In this document: in pieces, positions 53,666 through 61,632 of the stretch
Layout of the letters: each line of letters starts with the position of its first letter
Position numbering within the stretch: position 1 is the first letter of the stretch
Source: Kiritimatiellia bacterium
GTDB lineage: Bacteria; Verrucomicrobiota; Kiritimatiellia; RFP12; UBA1067
DNA length: 64,000 bases
Direction of reading: 5' to 3'
NCBI GenBank assembly: GCA_017403825.1
Contig: JAFRDO010000083.1
Span: 62,001 to 126,000, forward strand
Translations under genes and position numbers: made by a program
The notes under the pieces: model-generated
Told to the model about the DNA's origin: nothing
Seen by the model: the letters and a program-made list of their open reading frames with translations, nothing else
Database searches by the model: none

Positions 53666-55876
53666 ATGAAGACGACAATGGCAAACGGAGGTAAGGCGGC
53701 GTTCTGCGCGGCACTTCTTGGTGCGGCGGCGAGCCTGTCTGCCTATGCAACGGTGAATGGTCCTGGCGTGGATATCACTGCATTCGTCCGAGAAGCTGGG
53801 CCTGACACTTACACGGTTCAGGCCGGAACTGGCACGACGGTATTGAATACCACTCCCATCTCAAACGCATTCAACGGCAGTGTGGACACAGATGCCAGCG
53901 AACGTGTTTTGCTTCAGAACTCTTCTGGCGGCCCGACGCCAGTTCGGGTTCTGTACTCCATTGCCGATTCGGTGTTCCAGGGGTATGATTTTGAGGTGTG
54001 CGCATTCACCTTGTACAGAGTGACGCGGGACTCCGCTCTTGAACGCAGCCCAACGGAGTTCAAGCTAGAGGGATGGGACGGCAAAGCATGGCAGCTCCTT
54101 TTTGAAACGGACGAGGCGCAGTCTTGGGATTGGGATACGTATTCACGCACCTACATGATCCCCACCGCAAATCGGGGCAGTTACCGAAAGTACCTTTTCA
54201 CGATAACGGCAAACGGCGGTGACGGATGGTGGTCCGGTTTCCAGGAACTTGTGTTCCACGGCAACATTACGCCCGGTCTTGTCTGGAACGGTGCTAACGG
54301 TGCAAGATGGAATGCGACGGACGCGAATTGGCTTGATGGCTTAGGCGTGGCGACGAACTGGATTCCCGGGGCAAAGGCCATATTCGGCGAACGCGGTTCC
54401 ACGTTAATTACAGTTGAGGGCACAAACGCGGCAGGCGGGATTGTCTTCTCTCCGACGAATGCATGCACGATCACGGGCGGTACGCTGGCAATGACGTATC
54501 CTGCTGCGATTCTTGCCGGTGATAGCGATGTGATCGCATCTGGACTTGGTGACGCTACGCCTGTGGATGCATATACAGGCTATGAGGATGCGAACGAGAC
54601 TCAGCCGGCCTACCTCCCGGCCGATCCGGACAACACGAATCAGGGCGCATGGATATTGCTCTGGCGGAACCGGAAACTCTCGCGCATTACAGGTTTCACG
54701 GGTGCTGTGATACGTCAGGGCTCAAACAATAGGGCTGCGCAAGCCTACAATTACATTAAGGCCGACGATGGCGAGACAGCTTCCGTGCAGTTCCAGCACG
54801 AACTTTCCTATGATCCCAAGCCGATCATATGCGTGAAACTGCTACTTGCCCAGTGTGGCGCTGATGTGTACGGGCGTATTGCATATGCTAAGTATTCATA
54901 TGTGGAGGGCAGAAGCCTCGGCGATGATTTCGACGCAAGCGGTCCAGGCGCGACCACGGTTAGTGACTACAATGTGAGTTCGTCAGGATATGGCCTTTTC
55001 GGCTTTAAACCTGTTGGCGGGGAGCTTTCGGCGGAACTGATTACGGTGTCTATCGGCGAAAGTACGGAGTATGCCTCGCCGCTTGGCAACAGGTATCTTC
55101 CGAAGAACACCACAAATACGATGACAGGTGATGCGGTGCTCTGCTTCCCCGGATGCAGGCTTGAGGATCTTGTCGGAATCGCCAGTTCCGATTTGAACTA
55201 TAACGGCGCATTGAAACCTGCGTCAATCCACTATTTCACGAACAATGTGACAAGTCTCACTGTACAGGTTCAAGGCAACACATCTGATAATGGAAATGGT
55301 GCCCAATTGTGCGTGAAGGTTGAGTTCACAGAAGGTAATGGTGGCGTGTATGCCCGTGCTGTCTATGCAAAGTACGATTGGAACATCAAAACGGTACATG
55401 ACTTCGACATCTCGTGGCAAGGTGAGATGGACATCTATGATGAAACGTACACAGGCAGCGGCGGGGCGTATGGCGTGAAGAATATCGTTGGCGTGTTCCG
55501 TGGGCATCGCGTAACATTCGGTGCGCCTGCCTTTGCGTTTGACCGCGAGATCACGGGCGACGGCACGGTGCGTTTTGCGCCGCTTTCTGGTTTGCAGACG
55601 GTGGCGGTGACGGGGGCGCGCACGCTGGACAGGGTTGTGTTCGGTGGCGCAACGACGTTCTCGTTCGCCGCGGGCGCGTCGCTTTCGGTCGGTTCCGCCG
55701 AGATTGAGGCCGCAGCTGCGGTGAATGTGTCTGGCGAGAACCTTCTGCGCATAGGCACGTCAAAGGGCCTCACCCGGGACGAGTGCGCGCACTTCACGGT
55801 GAACGGTTCCGCCGCCATGCAGGACGAGTACGGCTGGATCGTGCAGAAGCCTGGACTGTCGGTTATCATTCAATAG
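53666..55876 (+). CDS. Secreted discoidin-like / beta-repeat protein
   Basis: The start is ATG 53666, with AAAGGAG (53651-53657) 8 bases upstream. The protein has 736 residues with a signal peptide (to about residue 29, LSAYA). Residues about 30-200 look like an F5/8-type-C (discoidin) domain (YDFEVCAFTLYRV, PTEFKLEGWDGKAWQLLFE, RKYLFTITANGGDGWWSGFQELVF). From about 210 a passenger-type beta repeat begins (LVWNGANGARWNATDANWLD), followed by two related beta modules around residues 250-640. The C-terminal part is again beta-repeat-like. It ends in KPGLSVIIQ, the most divergent of the five related tails. No enzyme motif is seen; carbohydrate binding is likely. Confidence 0.75.
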   Translation: MKTTMANGGKAAFCAALLGAAASLSAYATVNGPGVDITAFVREAGPDTYTVQAGTGTTVLNTTPISNAFNGSVDTDASERVLLQNSSGGPTPVRVLYSIADSVFQGYDFEVCAFTLYRVTRDSALERSPTEFKLEGWDGKAWQLLFETDEAQSWDWDTYSRTYMIPTANRGSYRKYLFTITANGGDGWWSGFQELVFHGNITPGLVWNGANGARWNATDANWLDGLGVATNWIPGAKAIFGERGSTLITVEGTNAAGGIVFSPTNACTITGGTLAMTYPAAILAGDSDVIASGLGDATPVDAYTGYEDANETQPAYLPADPDNTNQGAWILLWRNRKLSRITGFTGAVIRQGSNNRAAQAYNYIKADDGETASVQFQHELSYDPKPIICVKLLLAQCGADVYGRIAYAKYSYVEGRSLGDDFDASGPGATTVSDYNVSSSGYGLFGFKPVGGELSAELITVSIGESTEYASPLGNRYLPKNTTNTMTGDAVLCFPGCRLEDLVGIASSDLNYNGALKPASIHYFTNNVTSLTVQVQGNTSDNGNGAQLCVKVEFTEGNGGVYARAVYAKYDWNIKTVHDFDISWQGEMDIYDETYTGSGGAYGVKNIVGVFRGHRVTFGAPAFAFDREITGDGTVRFAPLSGLQTVAVTGARTLDRVVFGGATTFSFAAGASLSVGSAEIEAAAAVNVSGENLLRIGTSKGLTRDECAHFTVNGSAAMQDEYGWIVQKPGLSVIIQ
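55847..55873 (+). other. Shared C-terminal tail, copy 5 (KPGLSVIIQ)
   Basis: The last nine codons of the 53666 gene: Gly at -7, with Gln instead of Arg/Lys at the end. Confidence 0.5.
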
Positions 55877-55891
55877 CACATTTAATCATGA

Positions 55892-58231
55892 ATGAAAATG
55901 TTGATGCATGATATGTCGTTGTTTGCCGGCATATTCGCGGCACTGTCGGCGTTTGGAGTTTCGGACCATTCGATAGCGGAGTTCCCGCGTCTTGCAGGCG
56001 AGACGGATGACGCGCCGCGCTTCCAGCGTGCCGTCGACGCCTGCTACGGCGGCGGACTGCTCACCGTGCCGGGCGGCAACTACACGCTGGCGCGGACGGT
56101 GTTCGTGACGAATCTCTGCTCCGTCGAGATGAGCCCCGGCGCGCGCATCAAGGCCGTAGCCGAGATGGACTGGATGTTCAAGATCAACCAGATGTGGCAG
56201 TACAACCCGAAGACGGCGCCGAATGACGTGGAGCCGAACATCTACAATCTCACGTTTCGCGGCGGTACGCTCGATGCGGATGGCAAGGCGTCGTGTCTCG
56301 CCATCGACAACTACCGTCACTTCACCTTGGAGAATGCGACGTTCCTGAACGGACGGGTCTACGGCGTGGGCGTCGAGACGGAGGGAATGGGCTACGAGAT
56401 GACCGCCCGCAACCTGTACTTCAAGACGCTTATGCCGGGGCTCGCGGGGAACACGGCGCTTTACACGAAAGGCGGCGACAGCCAGTATACGGACATCATC
56501 GTGGTCGATTACACGGTTGGCGTCCGCGTGCTGTACGGCGGCGCGAACCGCTTTACGCGGTGCCACATATGGGGTGGACCGATCAAGCCGCCAAAGCCGG
56601 GCGAACTTCCGGAAATGCTGAAGAACAGCGTGTGCTTCAAGAGCAACGGAACGGGCACCATCTTCCGCGACTGCTATGCCGACACGGGCGCAATCGGCTT
56701 CTGGATCAAGGGCGGAGACGCCCAGCTCTTCGGCTGTTACTACTACAACAACACGTGGTTCAAGCTGAAGGATGTGGCGGTGATCCGTCAGGACGGGGGC
56801 GTGCTTCGGTGCGACGGCAACAACTTTCTCGGGCAGACGCCGGAGACGAAGCTTTACGTCGGATCGCCGAAGGCGAAGGTATATTGGGGACCGAACAACG
56901 TTTTCACGGGGTTCAAGAGTTCCTCTCTTCCCGGTGTGACGCCTGCGACTTGCCAGGCCGATCCCGTTCCGCCGCCCGTCAGCATAGATGCCGGGCGGCA
57001 GCTGATGCTTGACGACGAGCTGTTCGAGGCAAATACGATGAAACGCGTATGGCACCGTCCCGTGCGCCATGAGAAACCTGTCTCGGCAAAGTCGCTTGCC
57101 GGCGGCGTGTGGTATGACGGCACGGCGCGCCGGTATGTCGGGTGGACTGATGACGGCTCGACGCGCATGGTTTCGGAGGACGGCGTTCAGTGGACGGCTG
57201 AGAAGAGTGGCGGATTGCTCGGCTATGACCGTGTGCGAGTGACGATTGACTACGACGCGCTTGACGGCAAGCCGTTTAAGGCGTTCGCCATAAAGAAGGG
57301 CGTAGGCTTTGTCACCGCCTCGGCGGACGGCATAAGCTGGGGCGAACCTGTCCGCGCCCTTGCTGGTGGCGATCTGGCGATGGCCTACTACAACCCGTTT
57401 ACATGCCAGTGGGGATTTTCGCTCAGGAATACCGTCAAGAAGGGCGGTGCGATGGAGCAGGACTACCATGAGGCGGACAACTTCTTCTTCGGGGCGAAGG
57501 TCCGTCCACCCCGGCACGGAGGACGTGGGACGCCAGTGCCGACGCCGTGGGTGCGCGAGGCCAAGAAACTGCGCGGCAAGTCGTATCGTGACGTCGGGGA
57601 GTTCGCGTGCGTTCCGTATGAAGGCGTGCTGATCGGCATGGCGCAAGTGTTCGACAGAGAAAAGCAAGGTTCGGATCTATGGCTCGGCTTCGCGCGCAAC
57701 CGCTGGCACTGGACTTTCCCGAAACCGACGGAAGGCGAGGCGTTCATCTCGCAGACACGGCGCGACGGCGACTGGAACGCCCGTTCGCTCGCGCCGAATC
57801 CTGGCGTATGCATTGTCTTGGACGACAAGCTGCGGTTCTACTGTTCTGGCGCAAGCAAGGCGACAGGTTTTGCGACGCTCCGTCGTGACGGGTTCTGTTC
57901 GGTGCAGGATGGTGAAATCCGCACGAAGCAACTTATGTTCTCTAAGGGCGACAGGCTGTGGGTGAACGTTGATGCGCGGCAAGGCGAACTGACCGTGCGC
58001 ATGGAGGGGCAGGACGGCAAGTGCTTCGGAGAGAAGAAGATTTCAGGCAAGGACTCCACGCGATTGGAAGTCGGTGCGCTTGAAGCGAACAGGCCGTTCA
58101 CGCTCGTGTTCGTCTCCACGGGCGGCGCGAAACTCTATTCCTTCTGGGCGAGCGGTGCGGACGGACGCTCCGGCGGCTATCTTGCCGGCGGCTCGCCAGG
58201 AAGCGCTTCATTGCGAGATACTGTAAAATAG
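55892..58231 (+). CDS. Beta-helix plus propeller fusion, secreted (copy B)
   Basis: The protein has 779 residues and is a paralogue of 28566-31085 with the same order. A short signal peptide (MSLFAGIFAALSAFG region) is followed by a beta-helix from EFPRLAGETDDAPRFQRAVD to about residue 350. The propeller begins at GRQLMLDDELF near residue 370, and a terminal sandwich contains LWVNVDARQGELTVR. The propeller is about 60 residues shorter than in copy A: it lacks much of the HFGGVWYDGTDNLYKCFYC blade region. No strong ribosome site precedes it; several in-frame ATGs near 55892 make the start uncertain. The last 300 bases are much closer to copy A than the rest. It follows the 53666 gene by 15 bases. 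Confidence 0.75.
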   Translation: MKMLMHDMSLFAGIFAALSAFGVSDHSIAEFPRLAGETDDAPRFQRAVDACYGGGLLTVPGGNYTLARTVFVTNLCSVEMSPGARIKAVAEMDWMFKINQMWQYNPKTAPNDVEPNIYNLTFRGGTLDADGKASCLAIDNYRHFTLENATFLNGRVYGVGVETEGMGYEMTARNLYFKTLMPGLAGNTALYTKGGDSQYTDIIVVDYTVGVRVLYGGANRFTRCHIWGGPIKPPKPGELPEMLKNSVCFKSNGTGTIFRDCYADTGAIGFWIKGGDAQLFGCYYYNNTWFKLKDVAVIRQDGGVLRCDGNNFLGQTPETKLYVGSPKAKVYWGPNNVFTGFKSSSLPGVTPATCQADPVPPPVSIDAGRQLMLDDELFEANTMKRVWHRPVRHEKPVSAKSLAGGVWYDGTARRYVGWTDDGSTRMVSEDGVQWTAEKSGGLLGYDRVRVTIDYDALDGKPFKAFAIKKGVGFVTASADGISWGEPVRALAGGDLAMAYYNPFTCQWGFSLRNTVKKGGAMEQDYHEADNFFFGAKVRPPRHGGRGTPVPTPWVREAKKLRGKSYRDVGEFACVPYEGVLIGMAQVFDREKQGSDLWLGFARNRWHWTFPKPTEGEAFISQTRRDGDWNARSLAPNPGVCIVLDDKLRFYCSGASKATGFATLRRDGFCSVQDGEIRTKQLMFSKGDRLWVNVDARQGELTVRMEGQDGKCFGEKKISGKDSTRLEVGALEANRPFTLVFVSTGGAKLYSFWASGADGRSGGYLAGGSPGSASLRDTVK

Positions 58232-58270
58232 TGGCTTTGATCTTTTCGCGCCGCGCTGGCGCTCCGGTTT

Positions 58271-58279
58271 TGGTATAAT
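58271..58279 (+). promoter_or_regulatory. Extended -10 (TGGTATAAT) of the PfkB kinase gene
   Basis: A perfect TATAAT (58274-58279) in the TTTTGGTATAAT context; 8 bases to the ATG, predicting a leaderless mRNA. Confidence 0.7.
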
Positions 58280-58287
58280 CTTGTCCG

Positions 58288-59205
58288 ATGAAACGCTTTG
58301 ACTACATAGGGCTTGGGTTCTGCTCGAACGACCACCTCGCGGTGCTGCCGTTCATACCAATGGACACCAAGGTTAAGATGCTCTCCCACGCCATCATGGG
58401 CGGCGGACCTGCCGCGAACTCGACGGCTGGCGCGGCGACGCTCGGCATGTCGGCGGCGTTCGCCGGCACCGTCGGCGACGATGCGGACGGGCGGATGATC
58501 CTTGCGGACTTTGCCGCGCAGGGCGTTGACACGTCGATGGTCAGGGTGCGCCCGGGCGCGACGAGCGCAATCGCCTATCTCTGGGTGGAGGAGAAGACAG
58601 GCAACCGCTCGTGCGCGTGGACCCGCGAAGGCCTGGACGAGCTGACTGCGGACGAGATAGACGCCGAGACGATATCCGCCGCGAAGGTGTTGCACCTCGA
58701 CGGGCACAACGCGGCGGGCGCGATAGCGGCGGCTAAGGTCGCACGCGAGGCGGGTGTTCTCGTGAACTACGACGCCGGGACGCACCGCGACGGAATGCAG
58801 GAACTTCTGCCGCTCGCCGACCTGCTGATCTGCTCCGAGGAGTTCATACTGAAGCTTACGGGGCTCAAGGACGCCGAGGAGGCGGTGCGTCAGGTCTGGG
58901 CGAAGTACAGGCCGAAGGTGTGCGGCGCGACGATGGGCGTTCGCGGCTCCATGTGCTTTGACGGGAAGGACTTCGTGAAGTGTCCCGCGTTCAAGGTCGA
59001 CAAGGTCGTCGACACGACCGGCTGCGGAGATCTCTTCCACACGGGCTTCGCCGTGCGCTGGCTGGAGACGCACGACCTGATGGAATGCCAGCGCTTCGGC
59101 GCGGCTGTCTCGGCCATCAAGTGCCGCGGGCTTTCGGGGCGTCCGCCGTCCGCGCCGACGCGCGCTGAGGTCGAAGCGTTCCTTTCCGCCCGCCCTGTCG
59201 CATAG
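58288..59205 (+). CDS. PfkB family sugar kinase
   Basis: The 305-residue cytoplasmic kinase phosphorylates a sugar or nucleoside with ATP. The first motif GGGPAANSTAGAATLG (about residues 33-48) matches the PfkB N-terminal GG motif. The second is DTTGCGDLFHTGF, with Asp248 as catalytic base; the Cys at the usual Ala of DTTGAGD is unusual but tolerated in the family. The sugar (ribose, fructose, 2-keto-3-deoxygluconate or other) cannot be assigned. The mRNA appears leaderless. It stands alone between the 55892 gene and the two small membrane-protein genes. Confidence 0.9.
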   Translation: MKRFDYIGLGFCSNDHLAVLPFIPMDTKVKMLSHAIMGGGPAANSTAGAATLGMSAAFAGTVGDDADGRMILADFAAQGVDTSMVRVRPGATSAIAYLWVEEKTGNRSCAWTREGLDELTADEIDAETISAAKVLHLDGHNAAGAIAAAKVAREAGVLVNYDAGTHRDGMQELLPLADLLICSEEFILKLTGLKDAEEAVRQVWAKYRPKVCGATMGVRGSMCFDGKDFVKCPAFKVDKVVDTTGCGDLFHTGFAVRWLETHDLMECQRFGAAVSAIKCRGLSGRPPSAPTRAEVEAFLSARPVA

Positions 59206-59310
59206 GGACGTTCCCGGAGACTGTTCGCATATTAGATTGGCTCAAAGGGAACTCGTCTAGAAATAAACCTGCACAACTTGTCGGCGGTGGTTTTTGGGAA
59301 GGAGACATTC

Positions 59311-59661
59311 ATGTCAAATGCGATTAAAGGAAAGAGATTGCCGATGGCACAAGTTGTAATGATTGTGCTGGTGATTCTAGAGGTTTTTATTATCAACATT
59401 GTCTCGCCCTTTATCTCTCGCGCGTATGCACATATATTTCATGGACAACCGATAATTCCGTTGACAGGCTTTGTAATCAATGTGTTTCCAATTGCTTTGT
59501 TGTTTCTTTTGCCTGTCATATTTGTATTGTTGTTTCGTTGTTTGGGAAATTTGATTGGAAGAAGTGTTTTTCTCTGTTTCGTCCTTGTGATGATTTGCGG
59601 ACTTTATATATTTGGACTTGTCTTGCCTTTTTTTTATTATCCCATTGGGCTGCAGCGATGA
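59311..59661 (+). CDS. Small membrane protein of unknown function (1)
   Basis: The start is ATG 59311, with GGAAGGAG (59297-59304) 6 bases upstream. The protein has 116 residues with three hydrophobic segments (about residues 11-32, 45-72, 78-105). It resembles no family I recognise. The base composition is clearly richer in A and T than the neighbours, with many TTT and ATA codons. A second membrane protein of the same composition follows after 44 bases, so they may form a pair acquired together. Confidence 0.7.
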   Translation: MSNAIKGKRLPMAQVVMIVLVILEVFIINIVSPFISRAYAHIFHGQPIIPLTGFVINVFPIALLFLLPVIFVLLFRCLGNLIGRSVFLCFVLVMICGLYIFGLVLPFFYYPIGLQR

Positions 59662-59705
59662 TGAAATCATCGTGAATGTGGGCTTGATGCGCAGAGGAGG
59701 TGAAT

Positions 59706-60176
59706 ATGGTTACGATAGGGATTCATATAATTATTATGTTGTTGGCTGTGACGTCTGGCATGTGGTTTGTGATGGGCGTTGATGGATTTTTGTTTGAGTG
59801 TTCGATTTTCCCGATACTTATTGGAGTGCCAGCGTTTCTTGTCGTGGATATTATATACCTTGTTGCGTGTGCCATTTTCAAGAACAGGGTTTTCATCGTA
59901 GTGTCATTGTTTGATCCTGTTGTGATGGTCGCATCTGTCGCCATATGGAGTTGCGTCGTCTATTATCATCCATTCCCAATGGCTGTCAAGGCGATGCCGA
60001 ATCTAATAGAACCCGGGTTGCTTGCTGTGTTGTTCTGTATGTTTTATGCCATACGATGTTATTATGCCTTTAGGGGCAATGCGTGCAAGATGGACCAATG
60101 GAAGTTGATATCATTTGTGGCCATCCCTATTGTTGCCATATTGTCCGCGACCTTGTTCCCGACATTACAAGAGTAA
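59706..60176 (+). CDS. Small membrane protein of unknown function (2)
   Basis: The start is ATG 59706, with AGAGGAGG (59693-59700) 5 bases upstream; a GTG at 59700 overlaps the ribosome site. The protein has 156 residues with four hydrophobic segments (about residues 3-22, 30-52, 62-85, 95-115) and a further one at the C-terminus. No family is recognised. Like gene 59311 it is A/T-rich compared with the surrounding sequence. The next gene (regulator 3) is on the other strand and ends 104 bases away; I see nothing in that gap. Confidence 0.7.
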   Translation: MVTIGIHIIIMLLAVTSGMWFVMGVDGFLFECSIFPILIGVPAFLVVDIIYLVACAIFKNRVFIVVSLFDPVVMVASVAIWSCVVYYHPFPMAVKAMPNLIEPGLLAVLFCMFYAIRCYYAFRGNACKMDQWKLISFVAIPIVAILSATLFPTLQE

Positions 60177-60280
60177 AATCATGCTATATGACCCCACATA
60201 AGCATTAGCCATGAAAAGGACGCTCAACACGATAATCAACAGTTTATGGAACGAGATGAATGACGTTCCAAAAGGTTTTT

Positions 60281-61471
60281 TCATGCATGGCGCCTGGCGC
60301 GGCGTACGTCGAGGGGCTTGACCCCGAGATGCCGCTTCAGATGAAGGCCGAGGTGCGACGATCCGCAGAAGCCGCAGGCGCGGGCCACCTGATCGACGCT
60401 CATGGACGTGTTGGCGAGCAGCGACACGGCCTCCGTCCGCCGCAGGAATGCGAACTGCTCCTTTGGGGTGCGTCCGAGCGCGGCGAGCATCCGCATCTGC
60501 AGTGTGCGCAGAGAACAGCGCGCGGCGGCTGCGATGGACGCGCCGCCGACGGAGTCCCCGAGGTGCCGTCGCATGTAGGCCACGGCGCGCGACACGAACG
60601 GGTCCTCGATCTGGGAAATGTCGGTGGATTGCCGCGTCAGCACGCGAGTGTGGCACGTGCGCACGACAGGATCGTGATGACGCCCGTGGAGAAGGTCGTC
60701 GAGCGCCTTTGCGAACCGGTAGCCCGTCTCGGCGGCGTTCACCGGTATGGACGACAGCGTAGGCGAAGCCGTGGTGCAGAGTAGCTCGTCGTCATCGACC
60801 CCAAGGACCGCGATGCGGTCGGGAATCGACACTCCGGCGCGGTTGGCCAGCGATATGATCTGCTGCGCACGCTCGTCGTGCACGGCGAAAAGCGCCGTCC
60901 CTGAAGGAAGGTTTGCGAGCCAACGCGAGAGCCTTGCCGCCTCCTGCACGGGACTGCAAGGTGTTTTCGCGCCTGAATGCGGGAACACCTTGCATTTGAA
61001 GCCGTTCTTCGACAGGGTGGAGACGAAGCCCCTGCGCCGCGCTTCGCTCCAGGCGACGGGCTCAGAGGTTCCTACGTACGCGAAGCGGCGGTAGCCGCGC
61101 TCAAGGAAATACTCCGCGGCCGTGCGTCCTTCGGCCGTGTGGTCGTTGAAGAACGTGACCGAGCCGTCAGGGCGTGGAATTTTGTCCCACTTCGCCATTG
61201 TCGGCTCGTAAAGGACGATGGGTATCCCAGCGGAGAGGTATTTGCGCCTGTCGGCCGGGTTTACGATTGCGACGATGATGCCGTCGAATCCGTCCTTCAG
61301 CAATTCCGGCAGGTTGCTCCGCGAAACGTTGCCGAGCTCGAGCCTCGTCCTCCAGGCCGAAGCGCAGTTTTCGTGTGCGTACTTGAGTATGCCGCCGAGC
61401 ATCTGGCGGTGGGTGTGGTCGAACTTGGAGAACGCCACGAGGATGTGCTTTGCCTGCGGAACGACGGCCAT
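60281..61471 (-). CDS. XylR-type AraC family transcriptional regulator (3)
   Basis: The 396-residue protein has the same layout as the other two regulators. The sensor domain has HILVAFSKFDHTHRQMLGGI, ALFAVHDERAQQIISLANRA, IAVLGVDDDELLCTTASPTL and SSIPVNAAETGYRFAKAL. The AraC domain has two helix-turn-helix units (IAAAARCSLRTLQMRMLAAL and VDQVARACGFCGSSHLGLHL). The start ATG at 61471 is 6 bases behind an extended -10 (TGGTAAAAT), again predicting a leaderless mRNA. It is divergent from the split transketolase genes. A perfect 8-base inverted repeat lies between them. Confidence 0.9.
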   Translation of the reverse strand: MAVVPQAKHILVAFSKFDHTHRQMLGGILKYAHENCASAWRTRLELGNVSRSNLPELLKDGFDGIIVAIVNPADRRKYLSAGIPIVLYEPTMAKWDKIPRPDGSVTFFNDHTAEGRTAAEYFLERGYRRFAYVGTSEPVAWSEARRRGFVSTLSKNGFKCKVFPHSGAKTPCSPVQEAARLSRWLANLPSGTALFAVHDERAQQIISLANRAGVSIPDRIAVLGVDDDELLCTTASPTLSSIPVNAAETGYRFAKALDDLLHGRHHDPVVRTCHTRVLTRQSTDISQIEDPFVSRAVAYMRRHLGDSVGGASIAAAARCSLRTLQMRMLAALGRTPKEQFAFLRRTEAVSLLANTSMSVDQVARACGFCGSSHLGLHLKRHLGVKPLDVRRARRHA

Positions 61472-61477
61472 GCGCGT

Positions 61478-61486
61478 ATTTTACCA
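61478..61486 (-). promoter_or_regulatory. Extended -10 (TGGTAAAAT) of XylR regulator 3
   Basis: TAAAAT (61478-61483) with TGG upstream on the minus strand; 6 bases to the start codon. Confidence 0.6.
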
Positions 61487-61535
61487 TAAGTCCGCTCGCA
61501 GTTGAACCGTGTCCGCAGTCTTTTTATGATTTATA

Positions 61536-61559
61536 CGCATCTAAAACATAATAGATGCG
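61536..61559. promoter_or_regulatory. Inverted repeat CGCATCTA-N8-TAGATGCG, candidate operator
   Basis: Perfect 8-base arms at 61536-61543 and 61552-61559 lie between regulator 3 and the transketolase genes, upstream of the -10 at 61590. Confidence 0.5.
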
Positions 61560-61586
61560 CAAATGCCGGAATGCGTCCGCGCAGTA

Positions 61587-61595
61587 TGCTACAAT
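61587..61595 (+). promoter_or_regulatory. Extended -10 (TGCTACAAT) of the transketolase genes
   Basis: TACAAT (61590-61595) with TGC upstream. The leader is about 30 bases and includes AGGAAGG (61619-61625) before the ATG at 61633. Confidence 0.55.
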
Positions 61596-61632
61596 GCGCA
61601 TTACAGAGGCAAACCATGCAGGAAGGCAATAA

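Noticed and set aside
58248..58272. GC hairpin plus TTTT before the PfkB promoter
   Set aside because: The stem is short and the T-run is part of the TTTTGGTATAAT promoter context.
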